Positions 53,784-62,165 of a stretch of 64,000 nucleotides of DNA are shown piece by piece. This DNA is from Pseudomonadota bacterium (lineage in GTDB: Bacteria > Pseudomonadota > Alphaproteobacteria > Rhizobiales > Xanthobacteraceae): NCBI GenBank assembly GCA_018240595.1, contig JAFEFL010000032.1, forward strand, positions 1-64,000, given 5' to 3'. Positions within the stretch are counted from its first letter, which is position 1, and each line of letters begins with the position of its first letter. The translations under genes and the position numbers were made by a program. The notes below the pieces were generated by a model that made no database searches, was not told the origin of the DNA, and worked only from the letters and a program-made list of their open reading frames with translations.

Positions 53784-54502
53784 TGGCCCTGCTCTCCATC
53801 GAAAACGTCAGCGTCAGCTACGGCAAGGCCGAGGCCGTGCGCAACGTCTCGCTCGAGGTCGATCGCGGCCAGATCGTCACCGTGATCGGCCCGAACGGCG
53901 CCGGCAAGACCAGCCTCCTGACCAGCGCCATCGGCATGATCCCGGCATCCGGGCGCGTCGTGTTCGACGGCGTCGACATCACGTCGCTGCCGACGGAAGA
54001 CCGCATCGAAATGGGCTTCTGCCTCGTGCCCGAACGGCGCGAACTGTTTTCGGAAATGTCGGTTTACGACAACCTGCTGCTCGGCGCCTACAGCCGGCGC
54101 GACGGATCGGCTGCGATCAGAGCCTCCATGGAGGAGGTTTATAGCCGCTTCCCGCGCCTGCGCGAGCGCCACACGCAGAAGGCCGGCACCTTGTCCGGCG
54201 GCGAGCGGCAGATGCTGGCGCTCGGTCGCGCGCTGATGGCCAAGCCGAAGCTCCTGATGCTTGATGAGCCGAGCCTGGGCCTGGCACCGCTCATTACCCG
54301 CGAAATCTTCCGCATCATCGCTTCGCTGCACGAGACCGGCGTGTCGATCCTGCTGGTCGAGCAGAACGCGCGCGCCGCGCTCGAGACTGCCAGCTTTGGT
54401 TACGTGATGGAAACGGGCGAGATCGTGCACTCGGGTTCCTCCGCAACCCTGATCGACGACCCGCGCTTGATCGCAACCTATCTCGGCGGCGGCGCCCATT
54501 GA
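53783..54502 (+). CDS. Branched-chain ABC transporter ATPase, LivF type
   Basis: An ATPase of 239 residues: Walker A GPNGAGKTS, signature LSGGERQM, Walker B LLMLDEPSLGLAP and the H loop EQNARAALE. The LivF-specific ERRELFSEMSV segment is present. The ATG at 53783 overlaps the stop of the fused permease gene. With the two upstream genes it completes the importer. Confidence 0.93.
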   Translation: MALLSIENVSVSYGKAEAVRNVSLEVDRGQIVTVIGPNGAGKTSLLTSAIGMIPASGRVVFDGVDITSLPTEDRIEMGFCLVPERRELFSEMSVYDNLLLGAYSRRDGSAAIRASMEEVYSRFPRLRERHTQKAGTLSGGERQMLALGRALMAKPKLLMLDEPSLGLAPLITREIFRIIASLHETGVSILLVEQNARAALETASFGYVMETGEIVHSGSSATLIDDPRLIATYLGGGAH

Positions 54503-54554
54503 CGGGCCCGGCTCCCGCCGGGGCGGGCCATTGACGAACAATGGGAGGCCAGCG

Positions 54555-55763
54555 ATGACCGACGTCTGCATTCCTTACGGCGCCTATTGGGCGAGCCCCT
54601 TCGCCAAGTGGCAGGGTTCGCTGGCGCACCTGCATTCGCTGCGCTTCGCCGCGCATGTGACGAAGCACGCGCTGGCGAAACGCAACATCGGGCCGTCGGC
54701 GTTCGATTTCGGCGTCTTCGGCACCACCGTGCCGCAGAAGGGCGCGTTCTATGGCCTGCCCTGGCTGATGGGCGAAGCCGGCGCCGGGCATGTCGGCGGC
54801 CCGACCATCAACCAGGCCTGCGCCACCGGCGTGCGCATCCTGGAAGTGGCGACCTCGGAGATCCTGGCCGGCCGCGCCACCGTCGCCCTCGCCGTGTCGG
54901 GCGACCGCACCTCGAACGGCCCGCACATCTATTATCCGGCGCCGAACGGCACCGGCGGCACCGGCGAGCATGAGAACTGGGTGCTCGATAACTTTAGCCG
55001 CGATCCTTACGCCCAACTGGCGATGGTCGAGACCGCGGAGAACGTCGCGCGCAAGCACAATGTCAGCACCGCCGAGCAGAACGCCGTAACCATGCGCCGC
55101 TACGAGCAATATGCCGAGGCGACGGCGAATGACTCAGCGTTCCTGCGCCGATTCATGGAGCTGCCTTTCGACGTGCCGGACGCGCGCTTCGCCAAGAATG
55201 TCGGCCAGCTTTCGGGCGATGAAGGCGTGCACGCCACCAGCGCCGACAAGCTCGCCGCCTTGAAGCCGGTGATGCCCGGCGGCACCGTGACCTACGGCAC
55301 GCAGACCCATCCGGCCGACGGCATGGCCGCCATGGTCATCACCACGGCCGAGCGCGCCCGCGACCTGTCGCGCGATCCGAACATCGATATCCGCATTCTC
55401 AGCTACGGTCAGGCCCGGGTCGATCGCGGCTACATGCCGGAAGCGCCGGTGCCGGCGGCGCGCGCCGCGCTCGATGGCGCCGGCATTGCCGCGTCCGATC
55501 TCGCCGCGATCAAGTCGCACAATCCCTTCGTCATCAACGACATCGTTTTCGCGCGCCACTTCAATCTCGACGTCATGGGCATGAACAATTACGGCTGCTC
55601 GCTGGTCTGGGGCCATCCGCAGGGGCCGACGGGCGTGCGCGGCGTCATCGAGCTGATCGAGGAGCTGGTGCTGCGCGGCGGCGGCCTCGGCCTGTTCCAG
55701 GGCTGCGCCGCCGGCGACACCGCGATGGCCGTCGTGCTGTCGGTCACCGACCGGAAGCGCTGA
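54555..55763 (+). CDS. Thiolase-family acyl-CoA acetyltransferase
   Basis: Unlike the thiolase-like protein at 43-44 kb, this 402-residue member keeps the nucleophile (Cys89 in INQACATGVR), the GHP-like motif (WGHPQGPTG) and the C-terminal Cys (GLFQGCAAGDT). It is likely to thiolyse a 3-oxoacyl-CoA. ATG 54555 has GGGAGG upstream. It follows livF by 52 bp in the operator C operon. Confidence 0.9.
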   Translation: MTDVCIPYGAYWASPFAKWQGSLAHLHSLRFAAHVTKHALAKRNIGPSAFDFGVFGTTVPQKGAFYGLPWLMGEAGAGHVGGPTINQACATGVRILEVATSEILAGRATVALAVSGDRTSNGPHIYYPAPNGTGGTGEHENWVLDNFSRDPYAQLAMVETAENVARKHNVSTAEQNAVTMRRYEQYAEATANDSAFLRRFMELPFDVPDARFAKNVGQLSGDEGVHATSADKLAALKPVMPGGTVTYGTQTHPADGMAAMVITTAERARDLSRDPNIDIRILSYGQARVDRGYMPEAPVPAARAALDGAGIAASDLAAIKSHNPFVINDIVFARHFNLDVMGMNNYGCSLVWGHPQGPTGVRGVIELIEELVLRGGGLGLFQGCAAGDTAMAVVLSVTDRKR

Positions 55764-55767
55764 AACC

Positions 55768-57291
55768 GTGACCGCACCGCCCTTCCCGACTGTCGTGCAC
55801 ATGCTCGCGGCGGCAGCGGCTGCGGCGCCGGAACGCGACGCCTTGCGCTGCGGCGACGAGTCCCTGAGCTATCGCGATTATGCTGCTTGCGTTGCCGGCT
55901 TTGCCGACAAGCTCGCCGCCGCCATCGGCCCGGACGTTGCGCAATCGCGCATCGCGGTCGTGATGGCGAATTCGGTCGACACCGCCATCGCCATCTACGC
56001 CGTGGCGGCCACCGGCGCGCAGCTCGTGCCACTGAACCCGGCTTACACCACGCATGAACTCGAGCCGATCCTGAGCGACGCCGATCCTGCACTCATCGTC
56101 TTCGACGACACGCTCGGCGGCATGCTGCGGGAACTTGCAGCGCGCATCGGTATCGAACGCGTCATCGCCGTCGGGACCGGCAAGCGCCTCACCGTATGGC
56201 GTGGCAGCGGCCGCGCCATTGAAACGTTCCCCGATCCCGACAGCCTCGGCCTGCTGCAATATACCGGCGGCACCACCGGCCGCTCCAAGGGTGTCAATCT
56301 CACGCATCGCGCCGTCGCTACCAACGTGGCGCAGCGTGACGCTCTGCTACCAAGCGAGGATAGCGAACGCATCCTCGCGGTGACGCCGCTCTATCATTCC
56401 TACGCCATGGCGATGGGGTTGCATCTCGCCAGCCATTGCCGCGGCACACTCGTGCTGCTGCCGCGCTATCACCCGAAGGACGTGCTCGATCTCATTGCCC
56501 GCGAGCGCATCACACTGTTTGCCGGCAGCCCCACTTTGTTTACCGGCTTGATGGGGCACGCCGACTTTGCCGCGACGGATTTCTCGTCGCTAACGCTGTG
56601 CTTCTCCGGCGCATCTGCACTGCCGGTTGAAACGCTCAGGCGCTGGGAAGAAGCCACCGGCTGCGGCATTTGCGAGGGCTACGGTCAGACCGAAGCCGGC
56701 CCGGTGCTGACCTACAATCCGCGCCACGGCCTGCGCAAGGCGGGCTCGGTCGGCACGGTGTTGCCGTGGACCGAGGTCCAGATCGTCGATGTCGAGACCG
56801 GCACGAATGTGCTGCCGGTCGGTGTGACTGGCGAAGTGCGCGCCCGGGGTCCGCAGATCATGAGCGGTTACCGCAATCGACCCGAGGAGACGGCGGCGGC
56901 GCTGCGCGACCGATGGCTTTATACCGGCGACATCGGTGCCTTCGACAGCGACGGCTATCTCTTCATCCGCGACCGCAAGAAGGACATGGCCATCGTCGGT
57001 GGATTCAATGTCTATCCGCGCGAGATCGAGGAAGTGCTGTGCGCGCATCCCGAGGTGATCGAGGCCGCCGTCATCGGCGTCGGCGATGCCTATCGCGGCG
57101 AGGCTTTGCACGCCTACGTGACGCTGAAACAGGCGGCCACCGCCGATGCCGACGGTCTGCTCGCTTATCTCAAGGAGCGGCTGACGAAATACAAGATACC
57201 CGCGCGCATCGTCACCACAGCCGCGATTCCAAAGACCGGCGTCGGCAAGATCGACAAGGTGGCGCTGCGCGCGGCGGCGTCTACCGCCTGA
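55768..57291 (+). CDS. AMP-dependent acyl-CoA synthetase (second)
   Basis: A 507-residue ANL ligase: LLQYTGGTTGRSKG, YHSYAMAMGLHL, GYGQTEAGPVL, YTGDIGAFDSDGYLFIRDR and the C-terminal Lys in KTGVGKIDK. The start is GTG 55768, 4 bp after the thiolase stop, so co-translation is likely. Its 3' end overlaps the convergent 3-hydroxyacyl-CoA dehydrogenase by 11 bp. It resembles long- or medium-chain and aromatic acid ligases. Substrate unknown. Confidence 0.9.
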   Translation: MTAPPFPTVVHMLAAAAAAAPERDALRCGDESLSYRDYAACVAGFADKLAAAIGPDVAQSRIAVVMANSVDTAIAIYAVAATGAQLVPLNPAYTTHELEPILSDADPALIVFDDTLGGMLRELAARIGIERVIAVGTGKRLTVWRGSGRAIETFPDPDSLGLLQYTGGTTGRSKGVNLTHRAVATNVAQRDALLPSEDSERILAVTPLYHSYAMAMGLHLASHCRGTLVLLPRYHPKDVLDLIARERITLFAGSPTLFTGLMGHADFAATDFSSLTLCFSGASALPVETLRRWEEATGCGICEGYGQTEAGPVLTYNPRHGLRKAGSVGTVLPWTEVQIVDVETGTNVLPVGVTGEVRARGPQIMSGYRNRPEETAAALRDRWLYTGDIGAFDSDGYLFIRDRKKDMAIVGGFNVYPREIEEVLCAHPEVIEAAVIGVGDAYRGEALHAYVTLKQAATADADGLLAYLKERLTKYKIPARIVTTAAIPKTGVGKIDKVALRAAASTA

Positions 57292-58267
57292 CCACCGGCG
57301 GCCTGGCGAGGCCAAGACCGTCGAGCGCCTTGAGGAAAGCCGACAACCGCTCGCGGCGATAGGCCGGCACATCCATCGTCGAGAAATCGTAAAAGCCCTT
57401 GCCGTCGCGCAGGCCGTTGCGGCCCGCGGCCATATTGTCCTTGACGATCTGCGGCGCCTCGAAGCGATCGTCCTTCATCGCCTCGGTCATGTAGCGGCTG
57501 GCATAGAACAGAATGTCACCGCCGCCCCAGTCGATGAACTCCAGCAGGCCGAGAATGGCGAAGCGGAAACCGAAGCCGTATTTCACCGCCTTGTCGATAT
57601 CCTCGGCGGAGGCGACGCCCTCTTCCACCAGCCGCGCCGCCTCGTTCATGGCCAGCGCCTGGATGCGCGGCACGATGTAGCCGGGCGAGGCCTTGCACTC
57701 GACCGGCACCTTGCCGATCGATTCCAGCACCGCCTTGAACTCGGCTATGACGCCGCGGTCGGTGTCGTCGGTCGCGCTCAGTTCGATCAGCGGCACGATA
57801 AAGGCCGGATTGAGCCAATGCGCGTTGAGGAAGTGGCTCGGCCGGCCGCTGTAGCCCGACAGTTCGGTCGAAAGAAATGTCGAGGTTGTGGATGCCACGA
57901 TGGCGTTTTTAGCCGCCGCGCCATCGATGACGGCGAAGGCGTCCTTCTTGGCCTCCACCGTTTCCGGCACCGCCTCGAAGATGATGTGCACGCCGTCGAG
58001 GCCGGCGCCGATCTCGTCGAAGCCGTAGTAGGACACGCGGGCCATGATGGCGTCGATATCGGCCGCGTTGAAGCCGCCGATATCGGCCACCGATTTGAGC
58101 GAGGCGCGGATTTCCTTGTCGCATTCGGCGAACAGGCGTTTCTGCCCGTCTTTGTCGCGCGGCTTGCCGTCGATCAGCCGGACGTCATGCCCGGCATAGG
58201 CAAAGGCGTGGGCGATGCCCCGGCCCATGCGGCCGGCGCCGACACAAGCAATCACCGGCGCAGTCAT
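57281..58267 (-). CDS. 3-Hydroxyacyl-CoA dehydrogenase family protein
   Basis: A 328-residue FadB-like dehydrogenase: NAD motif CVGAGRMGRGIAHAFAYAG, IFEAVPETVEAKKDAF, STFLSTELSG, and the C-terminal helical dimerisation domain (PGYIVPRIQALAMNEAARLVEEG). Single-domain members include 3-hydroxybutyryl-CoA and carnitine dehydrogenases. The start ATG 58267 overlaps the upstream stop (TGATG), so it is translationally coupled to the octopine-type dehydrogenase. Confidence 0.88.
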   Translation of the reverse strand: MTAPVIACVGAGRMGRGIAHAFAYAGHDVRLIDGKPRDKDGQKRLFAECDKEIRASLKSVADIGGFNAADIDAIMARVSYYGFDEIGAGLDGVHIIFEAVPETVEAKKDAFAVIDGAAAKNAIVASTTSTFLSTELSGYSGRPSHFLNAHWLNPAFIVPLIELSATDDTDRGVIAEFKAVLESIGKVPVECKASPGYIVPRIQALAMNEAARLVEEGVASAEDIDKAVKYGFGFRFAILGLLEFIDWGGGDILFYASRYMTEAMKDDRFEAPQIVKDNMAAGRNGLRDGKGFYDFSTMDVPAYRRERLSAFLKALDGLGLARPPVVRR

Positions 58268-59346
58268 CAGATGCCCTTTCCGAGCATGGCCGACAGGCTC
58301 TCGCGGCTTTCGCCGGCAAGGCCGAGCGTCTCCATGGTGCGGCCGGTCTTGCGGAAGTCGTTGCCGCTCGCCGCCCCGGCGATGGCAAGAAGCCCGGCCG
58401 CCACCGGCGTCGGCACGCCCGCCCATTCGCCGAGCGAGACGATCAGTGCGAGGCCCATGCCGACATCTTCCTGCAGATAGCGATGCGTCTTCAGGTCGAG
58501 ATGCTCGTGCCAGTCGCCGGAGTCCACCAGCTTGTCATGCGCGAGCTTGCCGTACATCCAGTTCGACGTCTTGTAGTGATCGGCCAGCGGGAAATGCGGC
58601 GCCTTGTAGCCGAGCGCCTCGCGCAGCGCGATGCGTTCGGCATCGAGCGCGTCATGCACGCGCCGCACCGAGGGCTGCGTGCCTTCCTTGTGAATGTCCC
58701 AGCGCGGGAAATGCTCGATCGGCGCCGCGCTCATGATGATGAGCGGCGGATGGATGATCGGCCCGGCATTCATCAGCGCACCGGACAGCGCATCCTCGAC
58801 CGGCTCGATGGCGCCGGGGAATGCCGCCGAGATCACCTTGAGCGCCTTGTCGGTCAGCCGCGCCGGGAAGACCCCGGTCGGCAGCCGCGTCGCGCGCGTC
58901 GTGATGGCGACTTCGTTCGGCCCGCGCTTGCGCGTCAGCCATGGCAGCGTGCCGGTCTCGGCGATGGCGATGTCGGCCTTGCAGCCACGGGCGCGCAGCA
59001 CCTTCATCATCAGATAGGAGCCGAAGGTGCCCGGCGGCAGATAGATCACCTGCCCGTCGGTCAGATGCGGCGCCAGCGCCGCGGCGAGATCCTCCTGCGC
59101 GAAAGCCGGCACCGGCGCGACGATCAGCTCGGCGCCGCGCACCGCTTCGCCGAGGTCCGTCGTCGGCCTTGCGATCTTGACGTCACGCACGCCCTTGAAG
59201 TCGCGCACCGTGATCGTGCCGCTCTCCAGCACCGGCGCCAGCCCGCCGGCGTCGCGCCGCCAGAAGCGGACCTCATGCCCTGCTTCCGACATGTCGACAG
59301 CCGCCGCGTATGAACCGTTTCCGCCACCCAGAACCGCGATTTTCAT
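58267..59346 (-). CDS. NAD/NADP octopine/nopaline dehydrogenase family protein
   Basis: A 359-residue two-domain dehydrogenase with N-terminal GGGNGSYAAAVDM Rossmann motif and the C-terminal Octopine_DH helical domain (FPGAIEPVEDALSGALMNAGPIIHPPLI; HKEGTQPSV). Opine dehydrogenases join an amino acid with a 2-oxo acid through reductive amination, or run in reverse. With its coupled 3-hydroxyacyl-CoA dehydrogenase, it forms a two-gene unit under operator D. The true substrate in this catabolic block is unknown. Confidence 0.88.
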   Translation of the reverse strand: MKIAVLGGGNGSYAAAVDMSEAGHEVRFWRRDAGGLAPVLESGTITVRDFKGVRDVKIARPTTDLGEAVRGAELIVAPVPAFAQEDLAAALAPHLTDGQVIYLPPGTFGSYLMMKVLRARGCKADIAIAETGTLPWLTRKRGPNEVAITTRATRLPTGVFPARLTDKALKVISAAFPGAIEPVEDALSGALMNAGPIIHPPLIIMSAAPIEHFPRWDIHKEGTQPSVRRVHDALDAERIALREALGYKAPHFPLADHYKTSNWMYGKLAHDKLVDSGDWHEHLDLKTHRYLQEDVGMGLALIVSLGEWAGVPTPVAAGLLAIAGAASGNDFRKTGRTMETLGLAGESRESLSAMLGKGI

Positions 59347-59380
59347 GGAGATGACCTGCCCGAATGGAGATGCCGGCAGA

Positions 59381-59398
59381 TATTTTAACCCTAAAATA
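59381..59398. promoter_or_regulatory. Operator D upstream of the octopine-type dehydrogenase
   Basis: TATTTTA-ACCC-TAAAATA is a perfect 7-bp-arm palindrome, 34 bases before the minus-strand ATG at 59346. A -10 TAAAAT lies within it on the minus strand. The -35 (TTCCAC, 18 bp away) is weak. The remaining 194 bp up to tRNA-Glu show no gene. Confidence 0.8.
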
Positions 59399-59592
59399 AT
59401 TCGTGGTGGAAGCTCGTTGCGCGGCCCTGAAAGCGGTGCCGCCGCGGCTTCCACGCGGCATGCGGGAAAGGCATCCGAAGGACACCGGCTTGGATTATAG
59501 CCTTATTCTTGGATGCGGAAGCGCGGCCGTGACCTGCGATCGACGCCGGCCGGTTGAAGCTGCGCTCTACGTAGGCCGGCGGAGGACGGCTG

Positions 59593-59668
59593 TGGCGCTC
59601 CCTAGGGGACTCGAACCCCTGTTTTCGCCGTGAGAGGGCGACGTCCTGGGCCGCTAGACGAAGGGAGC
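59593..59668 (-). tRNA. tRNA-Glu(CTC)
   Basis: On the minus strand, GCTCCCT (59668-59662) pairs with AGGGAGC (59603-59597), followed by discriminator G and an encoded CCA (59595-59593). The anticodon loop CTCTCAC carries anticodon CTC at 59634-59632, and the T arm contains GTTCGAGTC. The 3' end faces the catabolic block. Confidence 0.95.
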
Positions 59669-59693
59669 TTGGCCACGAACTTCCAGAGGCCCC

Positions 59694-59722
59694 GAGATAG
59701 CCGCGATCCGGCGGCGGCGCAA
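59694..59722 (-). promoter_or_regulatory. Possible tRNA-Glu promoter
   Basis: On the minus strand TTGCGC (59722-59717) and TATCTC (59699-59694) are 17 bp apart, about 25 bases before the tRNA 5' end. The match to consensus is moderate. Confidence 0.4.
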
Positions 59723-59866
59723 GCGCGGCGCTCAGGGCCGATAATGGCCCGCCCGGCCAAGGCTTAAGAGGCGCCGGTGAGCCGGCCGTGACCGGCACCA
59801 GACCAATCGGCAAGCGCCCTCCGCCACCCTGTGGGCAGTCCCGCCATGAGGCAGCAGGGGGAGTTC

Positions 59867-60514
59867 ATGACCGATATCGTCCACCCCGCCGGTTTCGCAA
59901 CCCGCCCGGTCCACGGCGTGCTGCTCACAGCCATCTTCGGCGTCCTCGATGCGTGGCCGCGCCTCGCCTTCGCGGTCGCCACGGTGGCGAGCCTCGGTCT
60001 GATCTTCCAGGTCGGTCACTTCTTCGAGCACGCGGCGCAGTTCACCATCTGGGTGCTCGGCGATCTCTCCAACATCTGCGGCCGCGACACGCCATGGATG
60101 TCGCCCTGGGTCACGGAAATGGTGCGCTATGTCGGCGCCACCCTGTTCCCGCAGGCCGGCGCGCCGCGCCAGATGATGGTCGGCATGGAGTTGCTGCACC
60201 TCGTCGGCAACTCGATCTTTCTCGTCGGCATCGGCTGCATGTACCACCGCTGGCGCTCGAAATGGGTGCGCTGGGCCTTCACCATCGAGGCCCTGCATCT
60301 GTGCGAGCACATCATGCTGACCTTCACCGCGATCTATGTCGGCAAACCGATCGGCGTCAGCACGTTGTTCGGCACCGCGCCGGACTACGGCCGCGAGTTC
60401 GCGGTCGGCTACCGCGTCACCTGGCACTTCCTGCTCAACCTTCTGCCGATGCCATTCTGCATGATCGCGCTGATGGAGCGATGGCGTCAGCAGCCCATGG
60501 CGCGAGCCGCCTGA
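59867..60514 (+). CDS. Integral membrane protein with paired His motifs, unknown function
   Basis: A 215-residue protein with about five hydrophobic segments. His-rich motifs HFFEHAAQF (about residue 55), LLHLVGN, HLCEHIMLTF and TWHFLLNLL recur in or near membrane segments, a pattern that could bind metal or haem. No known family is recognised with confidence. GGGGGAG lies four bases before ATG 59867. The frame starting at 59831 would add an unlikely N-terminus. Confidence 0.7.
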   Translation: MTDIVHPAGFATRPVHGVLLTAIFGVLDAWPRLAFAVATVASLGLIFQVGHFFEHAAQFTIWVLGDLSNICGRDTPWMSPWVTEMVRYVGATLFPQAGAPRQMMVGMELLHLVGNSIFLVGIGCMYHRWRSKWVRWAFTIEALHLCEHIMLTFTAIYVGKPIGVSTLFGTAPDYGREFAVGYRVTWHFLLNLLPMPFCMIALMERWRQQPMARAA

Positions 60515-60532
60515 GCGCTCCCGTGCAATGAC

Positions 60533-60889
60533 TTAAGGCTGCGGCGCCAGCCGCAGCCGGCCGAGCGGCTTCAGCGTATCGGGATCGTAGGTGCGCACTT
60601 CGGTGGCGCCGCCAAGATCGATCGTCACCACGATCTGGGCGTCGCCGACCGCGGTCGAGACGACCTTGGCGCCGGCCGGCAGGGTGTCGCTGACCTCGAC
60701 CATGGCATCGGGCGTCGCCGTCCCGGCCGCGCCGGCGGGGCTGTCCCCCGCCTTGAAAACCTTGTAACCGATGGCTCCGAACACCGCGCCGATGGCGACC
60801 ACCGTCGTCACCGACGCGATCAGCATCAGCCGCCGCACCTTGGCGATGGCGGCGGCCTGATCGGGTTCGAAAGGCTGAGGGTCGGGCAT
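60533..60889 (-). CDS. Small single-pass membrane protein, unknown function
   Basis: A 118-residue protein: short cytoplasmic N-terminus (MPDPQPFEPDQAAAIAKVRR), one transmembrane helix (residues 21-43, LMLIASVTTVVAIGAVFGAIGY) and a periplasmic domain ending in beta-like repeats (VSTAVGDAQIVVTIDLGGATEVRTYD). Not recognised as a named family. It is divergent from the rluD-type gene, 38 bp away, and convergent with the His-motif membrane gene. Confidence 0.7.
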   Translation of the reverse strand: MPDPQPFEPDQAAAIAKVRRLMLIASVTTVVAIGAVFGAIGYKVFKAGDSPAGAAGTATPDAMVEVSDTLPAGAKVVSTAVGDAQIVVTIDLGGATEVRTYDPDTLKPLGRLRLAPQP

Positions 60890-60927
60890 CGGCTCACCGG
60901 ATTTCGGGTTCTATATATAAAGACACT

Positions 60928-61953
60928 ATGGGCAGCGTCACCGAAACAGTCAGCGTCGCCGCCGAGGACGAAGGCGCCCGGCTCGATCGCCTGCTTGCGG
61001 CGCGCATCCCGACGCAGTCGCGTTCGCGCCTGAAGGCCTTGATCCTCGATGGCCGGGTCACCGTCCGGACGGCGCAAGGCGCGCAAGCGGCGCGCACCAT
61101 CCTTGATCCATCGGCGCAGGTCAAATCCGGCGACATCGTCACCGTGACGCTGCCGCCGCCGGAAGACGCGCGGCCCGCGGGCGAGGACATCCCGCTCAAC
61201 ATCGTTTACGAGGACGATGACCTCATCGTCATCGACAAGCCGGCCGGCCTCGTCGTGCATCCCGCGGCAGGTCACGCCACCGGCACGCTGGTCAATGCGC
61301 TGATCGCGCATTGCGGCGACAGCCTGTCCGGCATCGGCGGCGTGAAACGGCCCGGCATCGTGCACCGCCTCGACAAGGACACCACCGGGCTGATGGTCGT
61401 CGCCAAGAACGACCAAGCGCACAAGGCGCTGTCGAAGCAATTCGCCGACAAGCTCGAGAGCGGACTCGAGCGCGGCTATCTGGCGCTGGTCTGGGGCGCG
61501 CCGGAGCGGCCGCGCGGCACCATCGACGCGCCGCTCGACCGGCATCCGCATAGCCGCGAAAAGCAGACGGTACGCGAAGGCGGACGCGAGGCGGTTACGC
61601 ATTGGGAATTGCGCGAGACGTTTGCGGGCGCGGACGCCAAGACCGGCGACAAGCCGGTCGCCGGCCTGATCGAATGTCTCCTGGAAACCGGCCGCACGCA
61701 TCAGATCCGTGTGCATCTTGCCCATATCGGCCACCCGATCATGGGCGACGAGACCTACGCCACCGGCTTCAAGACCAAGGCGGGGCGGCTGACGCCGCAG
61801 GCGCGCACGGCACTCACGGCACTGGGACGGCAAGCGCTGCACGCCGCGATTCTCGGCTTTACCCACCCGCGCAGCGGCGACCGGCTGCATTTCGAGGCGC
61901 CATTGCCCGCCGACATGGCCGGCCTCGCCGAGGCCCTGCGCCGGCGGGCGTAA
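60928..61953 (+). CDS. rluD: RluA/RluD family 23S rRNA pseudouridine synthase
   Basis: A 341-residue pseudouridine synthase. The N-terminal S4 RNA-binding domain (RLDRLLAARIPTQSRSRLKALILDG) is followed by the catalytic domain with the signature HRLDKDTTGLMVV (catalytic Asp) and the downstream LLETGRTHQIRVHLAHIGHPI motif. Modification of helix 69 of 23S rRNA is the usual RluD role. Assignment to RluD within the family is likely, not certain. It precedes rpoH on the same strand, as commonly seen in Hyphomicrobiales. Confidence 0.92.
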   Translation: MGSVTETVSVAAEDEGARLDRLLAARIPTQSRSRLKALILDGRVTVRTAQGAQAARTILDPSAQVKSGDIVTVTLPPPEDARPAGEDIPLNIVYEDDDLIVIDKPAGLVVHPAAGHATGTLVNALIAHCGDSLSGIGGVKRPGIVHRLDKDTTGLMVVAKNDQAHKALSKQFADKLESGLERGYLALVWGAPERPRGTIDAPLDRHPHSREKQTVREGGREAVTHWELRETFAGADAKTGDKPVAGLIECLLETGRTHQIRVHLAHIGHPIMGDETYATGFKTKAGRLTPQARTALTALGRQALHAAILGFTHPRSGDRLHFEAPLPADMAGLAEALRRRA

Positions 61954-61964
61954 CGCCCCTGCCT

Positions 61965-61993
61965 CTTGAAAATCGCCGGCCTGCCCCCATTTA
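61965..61993 (+). promoter_or_regulatory. Sigma-32 (heat-shock) promoter upstream of rpoH
   Basis: CTTGAA at 61965-61970 and CCCCATTTA at 61985-61993 are 14 bp apart, matching the known heat-shock sigma consensus CTTGAA-N(13-15)-CCCCATTTA very closely. It begins 12 bp after the rluD stop and 370 bp before the rpoH ATG. The 381-bp gap holds this site, the two hairpins at 62166-62197, and nothing else I recognise. Confidence 0.7.
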
Positions 61994-62165
61994 GGGTTGG
62001 TGACCACCCCACCTCGAGAAGTCCATCCCGCCCGCGCCTCCGGCCCCGGGCGGCGTTCTCAATTGCGGCAGTACCATGGTAGCCGGCGGCCCCAGACCGC
62101 CTGCGACCACCTGTCCGTATCTCAAATTATATCATCGAAACAGACCCTTAGCTGAACACAGCGGG

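Noticed and set aside
46972..59398. AT palindromes as insertion-sequence ends or a CRISPR array
   Set aside because: The copies are far apart and lie at promoters. No transposase gene, regular spacing or spacer series is present.
59403..59633. Small plus-strand frame between operator D and tRNA-Glu
   Set aside because: It runs into the tRNA gene and has no domain or ribosome binding site.
59593..59668. tRNA-Glu as the attachment site of the catabolic block
   Set aside because: Its 3' end faces the block, but I saw no duplicate of the tRNA end and no integrase gene in the window, so this cannot be claimed.
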